From NCBI GenBank assembly GCA_009841105.1, contig VXMM01000053.1, positions 1 through 56,767 on the forward strand: a DNA stretch of 56,767 nucleotides, read 5' to 3'. Position numbers and translations under genes: made by a program. Under the pieces are notes generated by a model. It made no database searches, had not been told where the DNA came from, and was given only the letters and a program-made list of their open reading frames with translations. Below are positions 8,400-16,753 of this stretch, piece by piece (within the stretch, counting starts at the first letter, position 1; every line of letters begins with the position of its first letter). The DNA comes from Acidimicrobiia bacterium (GTDB lineage: Bacteria; Actinomycetota; Acidimicrobiia; Spongiisociales; Spongiisociaceae).

Positions 8400-9533
8400 A
8401 TGGGTTACCCACCTCCCGACCACCGGCTGGCTGTCGACTACATAGACGGGAAGCTGGATCCTCTCCCGCTGTTCGAGTTGGCAGGCCGGATGCGGGACGA
8501 GGGGCGGGGGCGCACGATCACCTACAGCCCCAAGGTGTTCGTCCCGATCACCACCCTCTGCCGGGACGTCTGCACCTACTGCACCTTCGCCAAGCCACCC
8601 GGAGCGGGAGGCGAATACCTGACGCCCGATGACGTGCTGGCGATCGCCGAGGCCGGTGACGAGGTCGGGTGTTCCGAGGCGCTCCTAACGTTGGGCGACC
8701 GGCCCGAGGAACGCTGGCGCCAGGCACGCGACTTCCTCGACTCCCAGGGTCACGACACCACGATCGGCTACGTCCGGGCGATGAGCGAGCTCATCGTGGA
8801 GAAGACGGGTCTGTTCCCCCACGCCAATCCGGGGATCATGACCATCGCGGAGATCGAGGCTCTGCGGCCGACCAACGTGTCGATGGGCCTGATGCTCGAG
8901 AACATCTCGCCTCGCCTGATGGAGCCCGGGATGCCCCACTACAACTGTCCCGACAAGGATCCCGCCGTCCGGATGCGGACGATCGAGGACGCCGGCGTGG
9001 CACGCGTTCCGTTCACAACGGGGATCCTGGTCGGGATCGGTGAGAACACCGTCGAGATCGTCGACAGCCTGTTCGCCATCCGGGAGGTCCATACGCGCCG
9101 GGGCCATATCCAGGAGGTCATCATCCAGAACTTCCGGGCCAAGGCCGACACCCCGATGCGTAGATCCGCCGAGCCCGTACCGGCATGGTTCGCCCGGGTG
9201 GTGGCAGTGGCTCGCTGGATCCTCGGACCGGAGATGAACCTGCAGGTACCCCCAAACCTGACCGAGCGGTACGAGATCTACCTGGACGCCGGCATCAACG
9301 ATTGGGGAGGCGTGTCCCCGCTGACGATAGATTGGGTCAACCCGGAGGCGCCCTGGCCCCACCTGGACGAACTGCGGGCCCGGACCGAGGCCCGTGGGTT
9401 CGAGTTGATGCCTCGTCTGCCCGTCTATCCCGAGTTCATCAACGAGACCTGGATAGACCGCGGCCTGATCGGACGGGCGGGCGCCGCTACCGATGACCGT
9501 GGGTACGCTAGGAAGATGGAGGCACACCTATGA
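8400..9533 (+). CDS. cofG: FO synthase subunit 1 (7,8-didemethyl-8-hydroxy-5-deazariboflavin synthase, CofG)
   Basis: CofG is a radical-SAM enzyme that, with CofH, builds the deazaflavin chromophore FO of coenzyme F420. The 377-residue product has the iron-sulfur motif CRDVCTYC (C54, C58, C61), followed by CofG-type segments NPGIMTIAEIEALRPTN, SMGLMLENIS and IIQNFRAKADTPM. I chose ATG 8400 (MGYPPPDHRL); GTG 8391 is also possible. A -10-like TAAGAT lies at 8383-8388, so the transcript may be nearly leaderless. The stop overlaps the cofH start by four bases, so the two subunits are coupled, whereas mycobacteria have them fused as FbiC. Confidence 0.94.
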   Translation: MGYPPPDHRLAVDYIDGKLDPLPLFELAGRMRDEGRGRTITYSPKVFVPITTLCRDVCTYCTFAKPPGAGGEYLTPDDVLAIAEAGDEVGCSEALLTLGDRPEERWRQARDFLDSQGHDTTIGYVRAMSELIVEKTGLFPHANPGIMTIAEIEALRPTNVSMGLMLENISPRLMEPGMPHYNCPDKDPAVRMRTIEDAGVARVPFTTGILVGIGENTVEIVDSLFAIREVHTRRGHIQEVIIQNFRAKADTPMRRSAEPVPAWFARVVAVARWILGPEMNLQVPPNLTERYEIYLDAGINDWGGVSPLTIDWVNPEAPWPHLDELRARTEARGFELMPRLPVYPEFINETWIDRGLIGRAGAATDDRGYARKMEAHL

Positions 9534-11419
9534 CACGATGGGCCCACACCGAAATCACGTTCTGCCGCCTTCGACCCGCCCACCGGGTCACGGAGGCGAC
9601 GGCGGCCATCCGCCGCGCCGAAGGCACTACCTCCATCGAGATGCCGTGCCCGGAGGCCGAGTCGGTGACGGCCTGCCTATCGGGGGGCTTGCTGCCGGTG
9701 TCCGTCGGTGCTTCGGATGAGGACGTTGTCTCCTGGGTGGTCCCGCCGGATGCGGCCCTGGAACTGGCGGATCAAGGGGTTGGGGGCTGGCGACTAACGG
9801 TGGTCCACACGGACAGCCGATCCGAGGTGATCGACGCCCTGGCGAGAACGGGCGCCGCCTTCCTCCGCACCGGGCGGAGTCGGGTGGGCGAAGCTGCGGA
9901 TATATGCGGCCTCCCCACCATCGACGCGCGACCGTCGGTGTTCGCCGACTCGGTCGGGGAAGCCGTCACCGCGGTCGATGAAGGCGCCCGCGACCTCCTG
10001 CTGCGTGACTGGGACACCGAGCGGATCGGTGAACTCAGGGTGGCTCTGGGCGGCCGGCTGGTCGAGCGGGTGGCGGTGCCCGGCGGTATCACGGTGGACG
10101 AGGCCCGGGATTCGCTGGCGGGCGACCTGTTCAAGGCGTGTCTGGACCTGGTTGACGGAGGCGGGTACGCCCGTCCCCGGTATTCATGGGCGCCCGGTAA
10201 GGCGGAGCCTCCTCCTCTCAACCCGCGACGGATGTCGGCGGCCTGGCCGGACGCGGCTTGGACGGACGGGGCCTGGCCCGGGATGGCCCGGACGTCGCCT
10301 GAGGTACGGGCCATACTCGACCGGTCGATCGAGGGAAAGCCGCCCACCGTGCCCGAGACCGCCACCCTCCTGTCCGCTCGTGGCGATGATGTGGACGCCA
10401 TCGCCGCCGTGGCGGATGTCCTCCGCAGGGAACGGGTGGGAGAGACCGTCACCTACGTGGTGAACCGCAACATCAACTACACCAACGTGTGTTACTTCCG
10501 GTGCGGTTTCTGCGCCTTCTCTAAGGGCCCTCGCAGCCTGAACCTGCGCGGTGACCCCTACCTCATGTCCATCGAGGAGGTGGTGGGCCGCACCACCGAG
10601 GCAGCAGAGCGCGGCGCCACCGAGGTGTGCCTCCAGGGGGGGATCCATCCTTCTTTTACCGGCCAGTTCTACGTGGACGTGCTGTCGTCGATCAAGGCCG
10701 TGGCGCCGGAGATGCATGTCCACGGCTTCACCCCGCTCGAGGTGTGGCAGGGAGCGGAGACCCTCGGCATGCCGATCCGGGCGTTTCTGGAGATGCTCAA
10801 GGAGGCCGGTCTCGGGACCTTGCCCGGGACGGCGGCGGAGATTCTCGATGATCGGATCCGCAAGCACCTGTGTCCCGACAAGATCCGCACGTCGCAGTGG
10901 GCCGAGGTGATGCTTACCGCCCACGAGTTGGGTCTCAGGTCGACCTCCACCATCATGTTTGGCCACATCGACGACCCCCTGTCATGGGCCAACCACCTGG
11001 AGGTGATCCGGGAGATCCAGCGCCGGACGGGCGGCTTCACGGAACTGGTGCCGCTTCCGTTCGTCCACATGGGGGCTCCGATCTACCTGCGCGGCCGGGC
11101 GCGCCCGGGTCCAACCTGGGACGAGGTGGTGCTGGTTCATGCGGTTGCCCGCCTGGCCCTGGACGGCCTGGTCCCCAACATCCAGGCGTCGTGGGTGAAG
11201 CTGGGCCTGGACGGCGCCGCTCGTCTCCTGGCGGCCGGCTGCAACGACCTGGGCGGCACGTTGATGAACGAGACGATCTCGCGCGCGGCGGGCGCGTCGC
11301 ATGGCCAGGAGGTCGATGCGGCGGAACTCGAGGCGACCATCGAGGAGACTGGGCGTACTCCGGCCCGGCGCAACACTGTGTACCAGGCGGTCGAGGGCCG
11401 GGTCCGGCCTTCCGTCTGA
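9530..11419 (+). CDS. cofH: FO synthase subunit 2 (CofH) with ~250-residue N-terminal extension
   Basis: Residues from about 256 to 629 are a normal CofH: SPEVRAILDRSIEGK, VTYVVNRNINYTNVCYFRCG with the radical-SAM cysteines at 321, 325 and 328, GGIHPSFTGQFYVD, LCPDKIRTSQWAEVM and IQASWVKLG. CofH couples the tyrosine-derived side chain to the diaminouracil substrate in FO synthesis. CofH proteins are usually 350-400 residues; this one has about 255 residues in front, which I do not recognise. That part looks like a folded alpha/beta domain (e.g. RLTVVHTDSRSEVIDALARTG; RDLLLRDWDTERIGELRVAL), followed by a W/P/A-rich linker (about 215-255). The ATG at 9530 is coupled to the cofG stop, so the extension is translated as one piece unless an internal start is used. 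Confidence 0.92.
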   Translation: MTRWAHTEITFCRLRPAHRVTEATAAIRRAEGTTSIEMPCPEAESVTACLSGGLLPVSVGASDEDVVSWVVPPDAALELADQGVGGWRLTVVHTDSRSEVIDALARTGAAFLRTGRSRVGEAADICGLPTIDARPSVFADSVGEAVTAVDEGARDLLLRDWDTERIGELRVALGGRLVERVAVPGGITVDEARDSLAGDLFKACLDLVDGGGYARPRYSWAPGKAEPPPLNPRRMSAAWPDAAWTDGAWPGMARTSPEVRAILDRSIEGKPPTVPETATLLSARGDDVDAIAAVADVLRRERVGETVTYVVNRNINYTNVCYFRCGFCAFSKGPRSLNLRGDPYLMSIEEVVGRTTEAAERGATEVCLQGGIHPSFTGQFYVDVLSSIKAVAPEMHVHGFTPLEVWQGAETLGMPIRAFLEMLKEAGLGTLPGTAAEILDDRIRKHLCPDKIRTSQWAEVMLTAHELGLRSTSTIMFGHIDDPLSWANHLEVIREIQRRTGGFTELVPLPFVHMGAPIYLRGRARPGPTWDEVVLVHAVARLALDGLVPNIQASWVKLGLDGAARLLAAGCNDLGGTLMNETISRAAGASHGQEVDAAELEATIEETGRTPARRNTVYQAVEGRVRPSV

Positions 11420-11474
11420 GGACGAGCGGTCGCCCGCCGGGTATCTCGAGGATGGTGGCGGAAGGGTCGGGTCC

Positions 11475-12140
11475 ATGATCGACGTGGCGGTCATCACCCT
11501 GTTCCCCGGGTTCTTCACCGGCCCGACCGCGGTGGGGGTGGTGGCGAAGGCCATGCAAGCCGGCGCCATGGATCTGAGTCTCATCAACCTCCGGGAGTAC
11601 GGGGTCGGCGTTCATCGCCAGGTCGACGATGCTCCCTTCGGCGGTGGCGCGGGAATGGTGCTCATGCCGGGGCCGCTGGCCGACGCCATCGGGAGCCGGC
11701 TCGATTCTCACAAGGTGCTGTTGACGCCGGCCGGCAGTCCGCTCCACCAGAGCACGCTGGACCGGCTGGCGGGATGTGAGGCGTTGACCCTGGTATGCGG
11801 CCGGTACGAGGGTGTCGACGAGCGATTCGTCGAGGAGTTCATCGACGAGGAGGTCTCGCTGGGCGACTTCGTCCTAGCCGGAGGAGAGGCCGCCGCGCTG
11901 GCCGTGATAGAAGGGGTGGCCCGCCTGCTCCCAGGTGTGCTCGGCAACCCTCGATCCTTGGAGAACGAGTCGTTCCGGGACGGCCTGCTCGAGGAGCCGC
12001 AGTACACCCGTCCAGCCGAGTTCAGGGGTCGATCCGTGCCGGAAATCCTGGTATCGGGGGACCACGGCCGGATCGAGGCGTGGAGAGAGGCCCAGCGAGA
12101 GAGTAGAACTCGAGAGCGGCGCCCCGACCTGCTCCAATAG
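11475..12140 (+). CDS. trmD: tRNA (guanine-37-N1)-methyltransferase
   Basis: TrmD methylates G37 of tRNAs reading CNN-type codons, preventing +1 frameshifts. The product has 221 residues, slightly short for the family but with all landmarks of the SPOUT knot: MIDVAVITLFPGFF, DDAPFGGGAGMVLMPGPL, LVCGRYEGVDERF, EEVSLGDFVLAGGE and LEEPQYTRP. ATG 11475 is chosen because the family always begins with (M)xxxIxTLFPxxF and a GGAAGG site precedes it. It lies 55 bases after cofH and 145 bases before rplS. Confidence 0.96.
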   Translation: MIDVAVITLFPGFFTGPTAVGVVAKAMQAGAMDLSLINLREYGVGVHRQVDDAPFGGGAGMVLMPGPLADAIGSRLDSHKVLLTPAGSPLHQSTLDRLAGCEALTLVCGRYEGVDERFVEEFIDEEVSLGDFVLAGGEAAALAVIEGVARLLPGVLGNPRSLENESFRDGLLEEPQYTRPAEFRGRSVPEILVSGDHGRIEAWREAQRESRTRERRPDLLQ

Positions 12141-12162
12141 GGTCGGGTCCAGCCGGTTCTCG

Positions 12163-12192
12163 TTGGAATCGGCTCTCCGAACGGGTTAAACT
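12163..12192 (+). promoter_or_regulatory. Probable promoter of rplS
   Basis: TTGGAA (12163-12168) and TTAAAC (12186-12191) are separated by 17 bases in the 145-base gap between trmD and rplS, a good match to a housekeeping sigma promoter (TAAACT shifted by one is equivalent). The transcript would have an approximately 85-90-base leader before rplS. Confidence 0.5.
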
Positions 12193-12285
12193 GCTTGCGC
12201 TGCTTACCCTGTTTGGCGGACCCATGATCTCTCGAAGCAGCCGGGTCGCAAGACCGGCAGGGATCGCGATCGTGAGGAGACCTCG

Positions 12286-12627
12286 ATGAACGACCTCCAG
12301 TATGTCGAGCGCGCCCATCTGCGCGAGGAAGTGCCCGAGTTCCGTCCCGGCGACACCGTCAAGGTGCACGTTCGCGTGGTCGAGGGTGGCCGGGAGCGCA
12401 TCCAGATGTTCGAAGGAGTGGTGATCGCCCGGGACGGCGGTGGCCTGTCGGAGACCTTCACGGTTCGCAAGATCAGTTTCGGTGTGGGGGTGGAGCGTAT
12501 CTTCCCTGTACACGCCCCGATCGTCCAGAAGATCGAGGTGACACGCCGCGGGCAGGTCCGCCGCGCCAAGCTCTACTACCTGCGGGGCCGGGTCGGCAGG
12601 GCGGCGCGTATCAAGGAACGGCGCTAA
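12286..12627 (+). CDS. rplS: 50S ribosomal protein L19
   Basis: L19 sits at the 30S-50S interface. The 113 residues are full length, with the signature [31 protein letters not shown] and the C-terminal [29 protein letters not shown] at 12286 follows GTGAGGAGACCTCG with GAGGAG as ribosome-binding site. It has its own probable promoter and is followed after 19 bases by lepB. Confidence 0.98.
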   Translation: MNDLQYVERAHLREEVPEFRPGDTVKVHVRVVEGGRERIQMFEGVVIARDGGGLSETFTVRKISFGVGVERIFPVHAPIVQKIEVTRRGQVRRAKLYYLRGRVGRAARIKERR

Positions 12628-12646
12628 GAGCCGTACTCGGCTGCGG

Positions 12647-13339
12647 GTGAACGACCAGCCGCCTCCTTCCCCGCAAGCCGGTCCGGACCTGTCCGGACCG
12701 GAAGCCGTCCCGTCACATGGGTTCGCACCCGCGGCACCCCTACCACGCCGTCGCTCCGGTGCCCGGTTCGTGCGGGAAGCGGTGGGGGTGTTGTTCCTGG
12801 CCTTGGTGGTGGCGGTACTGGTCAAGGTCTTCCTCGTCCAGGCCTTCTTCATCCCGTCCGAGTCGATGATTCCCACCCTGGGGATCGACGACCGGGTGCT
12901 GGTGAGCAGGGTCGCCTACCTTCTCGATGGTTCGGACCGGGGTGAGGTGATCGTATTCGACATGCCGATGGAGTACGAGGACCCGCCGGAGCCGATCTGG
13001 GAGAGCATGGTTCGCCACGTTGTCGAGGCGGTCGGCATCCGGGTGGCGCGGGTCGAGGATCTGATCAAGCGGGTGATCGCGGTGGGTGGGGACCGGATCG
13101 AGGTCCGCGACAACCGGGTGATGGTGAACGGCCTGGTGCTGGATGAGCCCTACGTGCCGCCCGGAGCCCGGATGGCCGACCTGGGCCCGGTCTACATTCC
13201 CGACGGGCATGTGTGGGTGATGGGCGACAACCGCGACAACAGCCGTGACAGCCGGACTTTCGGGCCGGTCCCGGTCGACACGATCGTGGGACGGGCCTTC
13301 ATCCGGTTCTGGCCCCTGTCCCGCCTGGACGGCCTGTAG
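12647..13339 (+). CDS. lepB: Signal peptidase I
   Basis: Membrane-bound serine peptidase that removes signal peptides from secreted preproteins. The 230-residue protein has a proline-rich cytoplasmic N-terminus (about 1-40), one membrane anchor (VGVLFLALVVAVLVKVFLVQAFF, about 46-68), the catalytic serine in SESMIPTL (S73) and the general-base lysine in IKRVIAVGGD (K141). The box E region GHVWVMGDNRDNSRDSR is near the C-terminus. Start GTG 12647. The position rplS-lepB-yraN is common in actinobacteria. Confidence 0.96.
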   Translation: MNDQPPPSPQAGPDLSGPEAVPSHGFAPAAPLPRRRSGARFVREAVGVLFLALVVAVLVKVFLVQAFFIPSESMIPTLGIDDRVLVSRVAYLLDGSDRGEVIVFDMPMEYEDPPEPIWESMVRHVVEAVGIRVARVEDLIKRVIAVGGDRIEVRDNRVMVNGLVLDEPYVPPGARMADLGPVYIPDGHVWVMGDNRDNSRDSRTFGPVPVDTIVGRAFIRFWPLSRLDGL

Positions 13340-13447
13340 AACCACCGCGATGCGGCTGTGCGCGGCGTGTCACATCCGGGCCGTAGGTTGGGTGGATAGG
13401 TCAGGTGACCCCCGGCCGCAATGCCGGGCCAGGAGGCTCGACCCAAC

Positions 13448-13795
13448 ATGCCCGAAAGCGAACCGAGTGCTCACCGGCGCCGCTTGGGCGCGTTCGGAGA
13501 AGAGGTGGCGGCCGCGTTCCTGGAACGGAACGGGATCCGGGTGCTGGGGAGGAACATCCGGGTTGGCCGGGGAGAGGTCGATCTGATCGCGGCAGACCGC
13601 AGGGGGCGTTTCGTCGTGGAGGTGAAGAGCGGTATCGAGGCACCGGATGAGCACCCCCGGTGGAACTTCACGGACCGCAAGGCCCGGCAGGTCGTCCGGA
13701 TGGCTCGTTCCCTAGGAATCCGCCGGGTCGATCTGGTTACGGTCGTGGTCGGCAAGGACGGCGTGGGGGTCGAGTGGCACCCACGGGTCGCCTAG
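13448..13795 (+). CDS. UPF0102 / YraN family endonuclease-like protein
   Basis: A 115-residue member of the YraN family, which has a PD-(D/E)XK nuclease fold of uncertain cellular role. It shows the N-terminal GAFGEEVAAAFLERNG motif and the core GEVDLIAADRRGRFVVEVK (E, D and E-x-K catalytic-type residues). ATG 13448 gives the usual family length. Its 3' end overlaps the convergent zinc-ribbon gene by about 84 bases. Confidence 0.88.
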   Translation: MPESEPSAHRRRLGAFGEEVAAAFLERNGIRVLGRNIRVGRGEVDLIAADRRGRFVVEVKSGIEAPDEHPRWNFTDRKARQVVRMARSLGIRRVDLVTVVVGKDGVGVEWHPRVA

Positions 13796-14002
13796 CGGTA
13801 CGCCCCGCCCCTCGAGCCGCCGCCGCTCCTTGTTCCAGCATCCCCTGTGCCAGTGCCGCCGCAGGTCAGGGGCCTGGTGGGGCACAACCACCAGGTGGTA
13901 CCGCCCCTTCGGGATGGTCCGCCCGCAACCTCCGCACTCGTAGGGCTTGAGAGCCGAGGCGGGCTGGACCGGACGGACGCTCAGCCGCCGAGGAAGGCCC
14001 AT
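13712..14002 (-). CDS. Small zinc-ribbon protein of unknown function
   Basis: A 96-residue protein with a clear metal-binding core: YECGGCGRTIPKGRYHLVV followed by RRHWHRGCWNKE. That is a CxxC ... HxxC pattern plus an RHWH motif (about residues 22-58). Similar short proteins occur across Actinobacteria, where they carry an uninformative 'ATP/GTP-binding' label; no function is known to me. The C-terminal 28 residues lie antisense to the end of yraN, so the true stop may have been lost or the overlap is genuine. The start overlaps the end of the 37-residue membrane protein gene upstream by 22 bases, suggesting co-expression. Confidence 0.65.
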   Translation of the reverse strand: MGLPRRLSVRPVQPASALKPYECGGCGRTIPKGRYHLVVVPHQAPDLRRHWHRGCWNKERRRLEGRGVPLGDPWVPLDPHAVLADHDRNQIDPADS

Positions 14003-14094
14003 GCCACTAGGGCGGCCGTCACGGCGATCGCTCCCACCACCATCGCCAGATCGGCCGCCCGACGCTCCTGCTTGCGGAAGGGGTTGAATCCCAT
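13981..14094 (-). CDS. 37-residue single-pass membrane protein
   Basis: This gene starts at ATG 14094 and ends at TGA 13981. The product begins MGFNPFRKQERRAADLAMV and continues as one hydrophobic helix ending AWAFLGG. A basic cytoplasmic head (about residues 1-15) and one membrane segment (about 16-37) are predicted. A tiny protein starting MGFNPFR or similar is found next to yraN/comM regions in many actinobacteria. It overlaps the zinc-ribbon gene by 22 bases and is divergent from comM. Function unknown. Confidence 0.65.
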   Translation of the reverse strand: MGFNPFRKQERRAADLAMVVGAIAVTAALVAWAFLGG

Positions 14095-14199
14095 GGAGCG
14101 ATGTTATCTCGCGCCGGCATCAGGTCGGTCATAGGACCGTTCCGGGAACTTTTCGCGTTCTCAGGAATCGTGTCACACCTCCTCCCCATGCTTTGGGGC

Positions 14200-15672
14200 A
14201 TGTTCGCATCAACCAACTCCGTAGCACTGGTCGGCGTAGAGGCGCGCGCCGTCAGGGTGGAGGCTCATGTCGGAGGAGGAGAGAAAGGCCGTCTGAACGT
14301 GGTGGGCTTGCCGGATACCGCGGTTCGGGAGGCCAAGGACCGGGTCATGGCGGCCATGTCGGTAGCTGGCTACCGATTCCCGGCCAGGACGGTGACGGTC
14401 AACCTGGCGCCGGCCGACCTTCCCAAGTCGGGGAGCGCCTACGACCTACCCATCGCGTTGGCGTTGCTGGCTGCCGCCGGCGAGATCCCGAAGGGCGCCT
14501 GCCGGGTGGTCGCACTGGGTGAGTTGGCGCTCGACGGGAGTATCCGGCCTGGCCGGGGCGCGCTCGGAGCCGCCATCGTGGCGTCGGATATGGGAGTTCC
14601 GTGCCTCCTGCCGCCGGGAGCCGCCGAGGAGGCAAGCATCGTCTCGGCCGCCGAGGTGCGGATGGCAGGGTCGCTGGGCGCAGCGATAGCAGCCGCACTG
14701 GGAGAAGGTAACTTCCGTCCGCTGCCACCGGCCGAGCCACCCACCGTGCCCATGCCCGACCTCTCGGAGGTGAGAGGGCAGCCACTGGCGAAGCGGGCGC
14801 TCGAGGTGGCGGCCGCCGGCGGGCACCACCTGCTCCTGTCGGGCGCGCCGGGATCGGGCAAGACCATGCTGGCCCGATGCCTGCCGGGCGTGTTACCGAC
14901 GCTGGACGAGAAGACCGCCCTGGAGGTGGCACAGGTATGGTCGTCAGCGGGACGGCCCAGGCCCTCGTTATTCCAGCCCCCGATCCGATCACCGCACCAC
15001 ACGGCCACCACGGCAGCCGTGATCGGCGGGGGATCGGGCATTCCGGTCCCGGGCGAGATCAGCATGGCGCACCGCGGTGTGCTGTTCCTCGACGAACTGG
15101 GGGAGTTCCCACCGAGCTTGCTGGATGCGCTCCGCCAGCCGCTGGAAGAGGGTCAGGTGACCATCGCCCGGAAGGGCGTCTCGGTCACGTTCCCGGCGAT
15201 GGTCCAACTGGTGGCCGCCACCAATCCGTGTCCATGCGGATACCAGGGCGACGACCGGCACGGTTGTACGTGTTCGGAACGCATGATCCAGCGATACAGG
15301 CGGCGGCTGTCGGGGCCCCTCATCGACCGCTTCGACATCCGGGTCAAGGTTGCCAGGGTGGATCCGGACGCGATGATCGGCCCGCCGGAGGAGCCATCGA
15401 TCGAAGTGGCCAAGCGGATCGCAGCGGCCCGGGAGGCGCAGGAGTTGCGCGGAACTCGCAACCGCGACCTGAGCCGGACCGCCCTCGACTCGTTGGAAGC
15501 GACCCTCGGCGCCCGGCGGTTGGTCGAGGGCGCTCTCCGGCATGGCAGCCTCACCGGACGGGGCTTTGACCGGGTCCGGCGCCTCTCCCGAACGATCGCT
15601 GATCTTGCCGGGTCGATCGCAGTCGACGAACCTCATGCCGCCGAGGCGCTGGCCCTGAGGGGGCTCGGATGA
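14200..15672 (+). CDS. comM: ComM / YifB family Mg-chelatase-like AAA+ ATPase
   Basis: ComM is a hexameric helicase that promotes branch migration during integration of DNA taken up by transformation. The 490-residue protein has the N-terminal ChlI-type Lon-like domain (FASTNSVALVGVEARAVRVE; GLPDTAVREAKDRV), Walker A GAPGSGKTM (about residue 228), Walker B GVLFLDELGEF and the zinc-like CPCGYQGDDRHGCTCS insertion, followed by the C-terminal Mg-chelatase domain. ATG 14200 gives the family start; 33 upstream codons are open but do not match the family. It is followed by dprA with a four-base overlap, a common natural-transformation pairing. Confidence 0.95.
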   Translation: MFASTNSVALVGVEARAVRVEAHVGGGEKGRLNVVGLPDTAVREAKDRVMAAMSVAGYRFPARTVTVNLAPADLPKSGSAYDLPIALALLAAAGEIPKGACRVVALGELALDGSIRPGRGALGAAIVASDMGVPCLLPPGAAEEASIVSAAEVRMAGSLGAAIAAALGEGNFRPLPPAEPPTVPMPDLSEVRGQPLAKRALEVAAAGGHHLLLSGAPGSGKTMLARCLPGVLPTLDEKTALEVAQVWSSAGRPRPSLFQPPIRSPHHTATTAAVIGGGSGIPVPGEISMAHRGVLFLDELGEFPPSLLDALRQPLEEGQVTIARKGVSVTFPAMVQLVAATNPCPCGYQGDDRHGCTCSERMIQRYRRRLSGPLIDRFDIRVKVARVDPDAMIGPPEEPSIEVAKRIAAAREAQELRGTRNRDLSRTALDSLEATLGARRLVEGALRHGSLTGRGFDRVRRLSRTIADLAGSIAVDEPHAAEALALRGLG

Positions 15673-16739
15673 CCTACGATCCCGACGCTCTCATCAGGGT
15701 GGCCCATGTCGGAATGCACCCCGACCGGCTCCGCAAGCTCGTGCGGAAGACCGGAACCCCTACGCGGGTGCTGAGGAGGATCGAATCGGGCGAGTTGTCG
15801 GTCCCGGCATCCGCTCGGGAAGCGGCCGCCGTCCCGGCGGATGAGCGCAGGGAGCAACTCCGCCAGGCCGGGATCGAGTTCCTCGTCCCGGGCGACTCGA
15901 GTTTCCCCGGCCGGCTCGCTGAACTGGACGACGCTCCTCTCTTCCTCTTCCAGAAGGGCGGGCGGTTCGAGGGCACGGCGGTGGCGATCGTCGGCACCCG
16001 CGCCTGCACCACATACGGGAGACGCCTCGCGGAGAGGTACGGAGAGGCTGTGTCCCGTGCCGGATGGTGGGTGGCGAGCGGGCTTGCCAAGGGCATCGAC
16101 GGCGCCGCGCATGCGGGTTCGCTGCGCGGTCCCACGCCGGGCATCGCGGTGCTGGGCTCCGGGGTGGACGTGTGGTACCCGCGCCTGCACCGCGACCTCG
16201 GGATGTCGCTCCTGGAAGCAGGCGGCGTGGTGTGGAGCGAAGCGCCGCCGGGCGCCCGACCGCTCGGATGGCGTTTCCCGCCCCGGAACCGGATCATCTC
16301 GGGGATCGCGCAGGCCGTGGTGGTGGTGGAGGCCGGCGCCAAGGGAGGCGCCCTGGTCACGTCCAGACTCGCGCTCGAGCAGGGCCGCGACATCTTCGCC
16401 ACACCCGGCGACGTGGGCAGACCAAGTTCGGTGGGATGCAACCTGTTGATCAGGGACGGGGCCTTTCCTGTCCTGGACGCCGAGGACCTGGTGGAGAGCC
16501 TGGAGCTGGCCATAGGACCGGCGCCCGGCGCCACGCCGTCGGAAGCGTCCGCGGCGGTAGCGGATCCAGGTATTCCGGTGGCGGATTTCCTCGCGACTCT
16601 GGGCGATGATCCTGTCTTGGGCATGGCCGAGCTAGGGCGCCTGATGGCTCAGGGAGCAGTGACTATCGACGGTGACGGCATGGTGGTGACCGCTCCGGGC
16701 GGCGTACGGGGTCCCGGTCCTGCCGGACCAGCCGGCTAG
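15669..16739 (+). CDS. dprA: DNA processing protein DprA
   Basis: DprA binds incoming single-stranded DNA and loads RecA. The 356-residue protein has an N-terminal SAM-like region, a central Rossmann domain with VAIVGTRACTTYGRRLAERYG (about 104-124), SGLAKGIDGAAHAGSL, IAVLGSGVDVWYPRLHRDL and FPPRNRIISGIAQAVVVVEA, and a C-terminal winged-helix region (about 295-345). The start overlaps comM by four bases. With comEA/comEC at the right end of the window this makes a plausible DNA-uptake route. Confidence 0.96.
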   Translation: MTYDPDALIRVAHVGMHPDRLRKLVRKTGTPTRVLRRIESGELSVPASAREAAAVPADERREQLRQAGIEFLVPGDSSFPGRLAELDDAPLFLFQKGGRFEGTAVAIVGTRACTTYGRRLAERYGEAVSRAGWWVASGLAKGIDGAAHAGSLRGPTPGIAVLGSGVDVWYPRLHRDLGMSLLEAGGVVWSEAPPGARPLGWRFPPRNRIISGIAQAVVVVEAGAKGGALVTSRLALEQGRDIFATPGDVGRPSSVGCNLLIRDGAFPVLDAEDLVESLELAIGPAPGATPSEASAAVADPGIPVADFLATLGDDPVLGMAELGRLMAQGAVTIDGDGMVVTAPGGVRGPGPAGPAG

Positions 16740-16753
16740 CTACCCTTGGAGGC

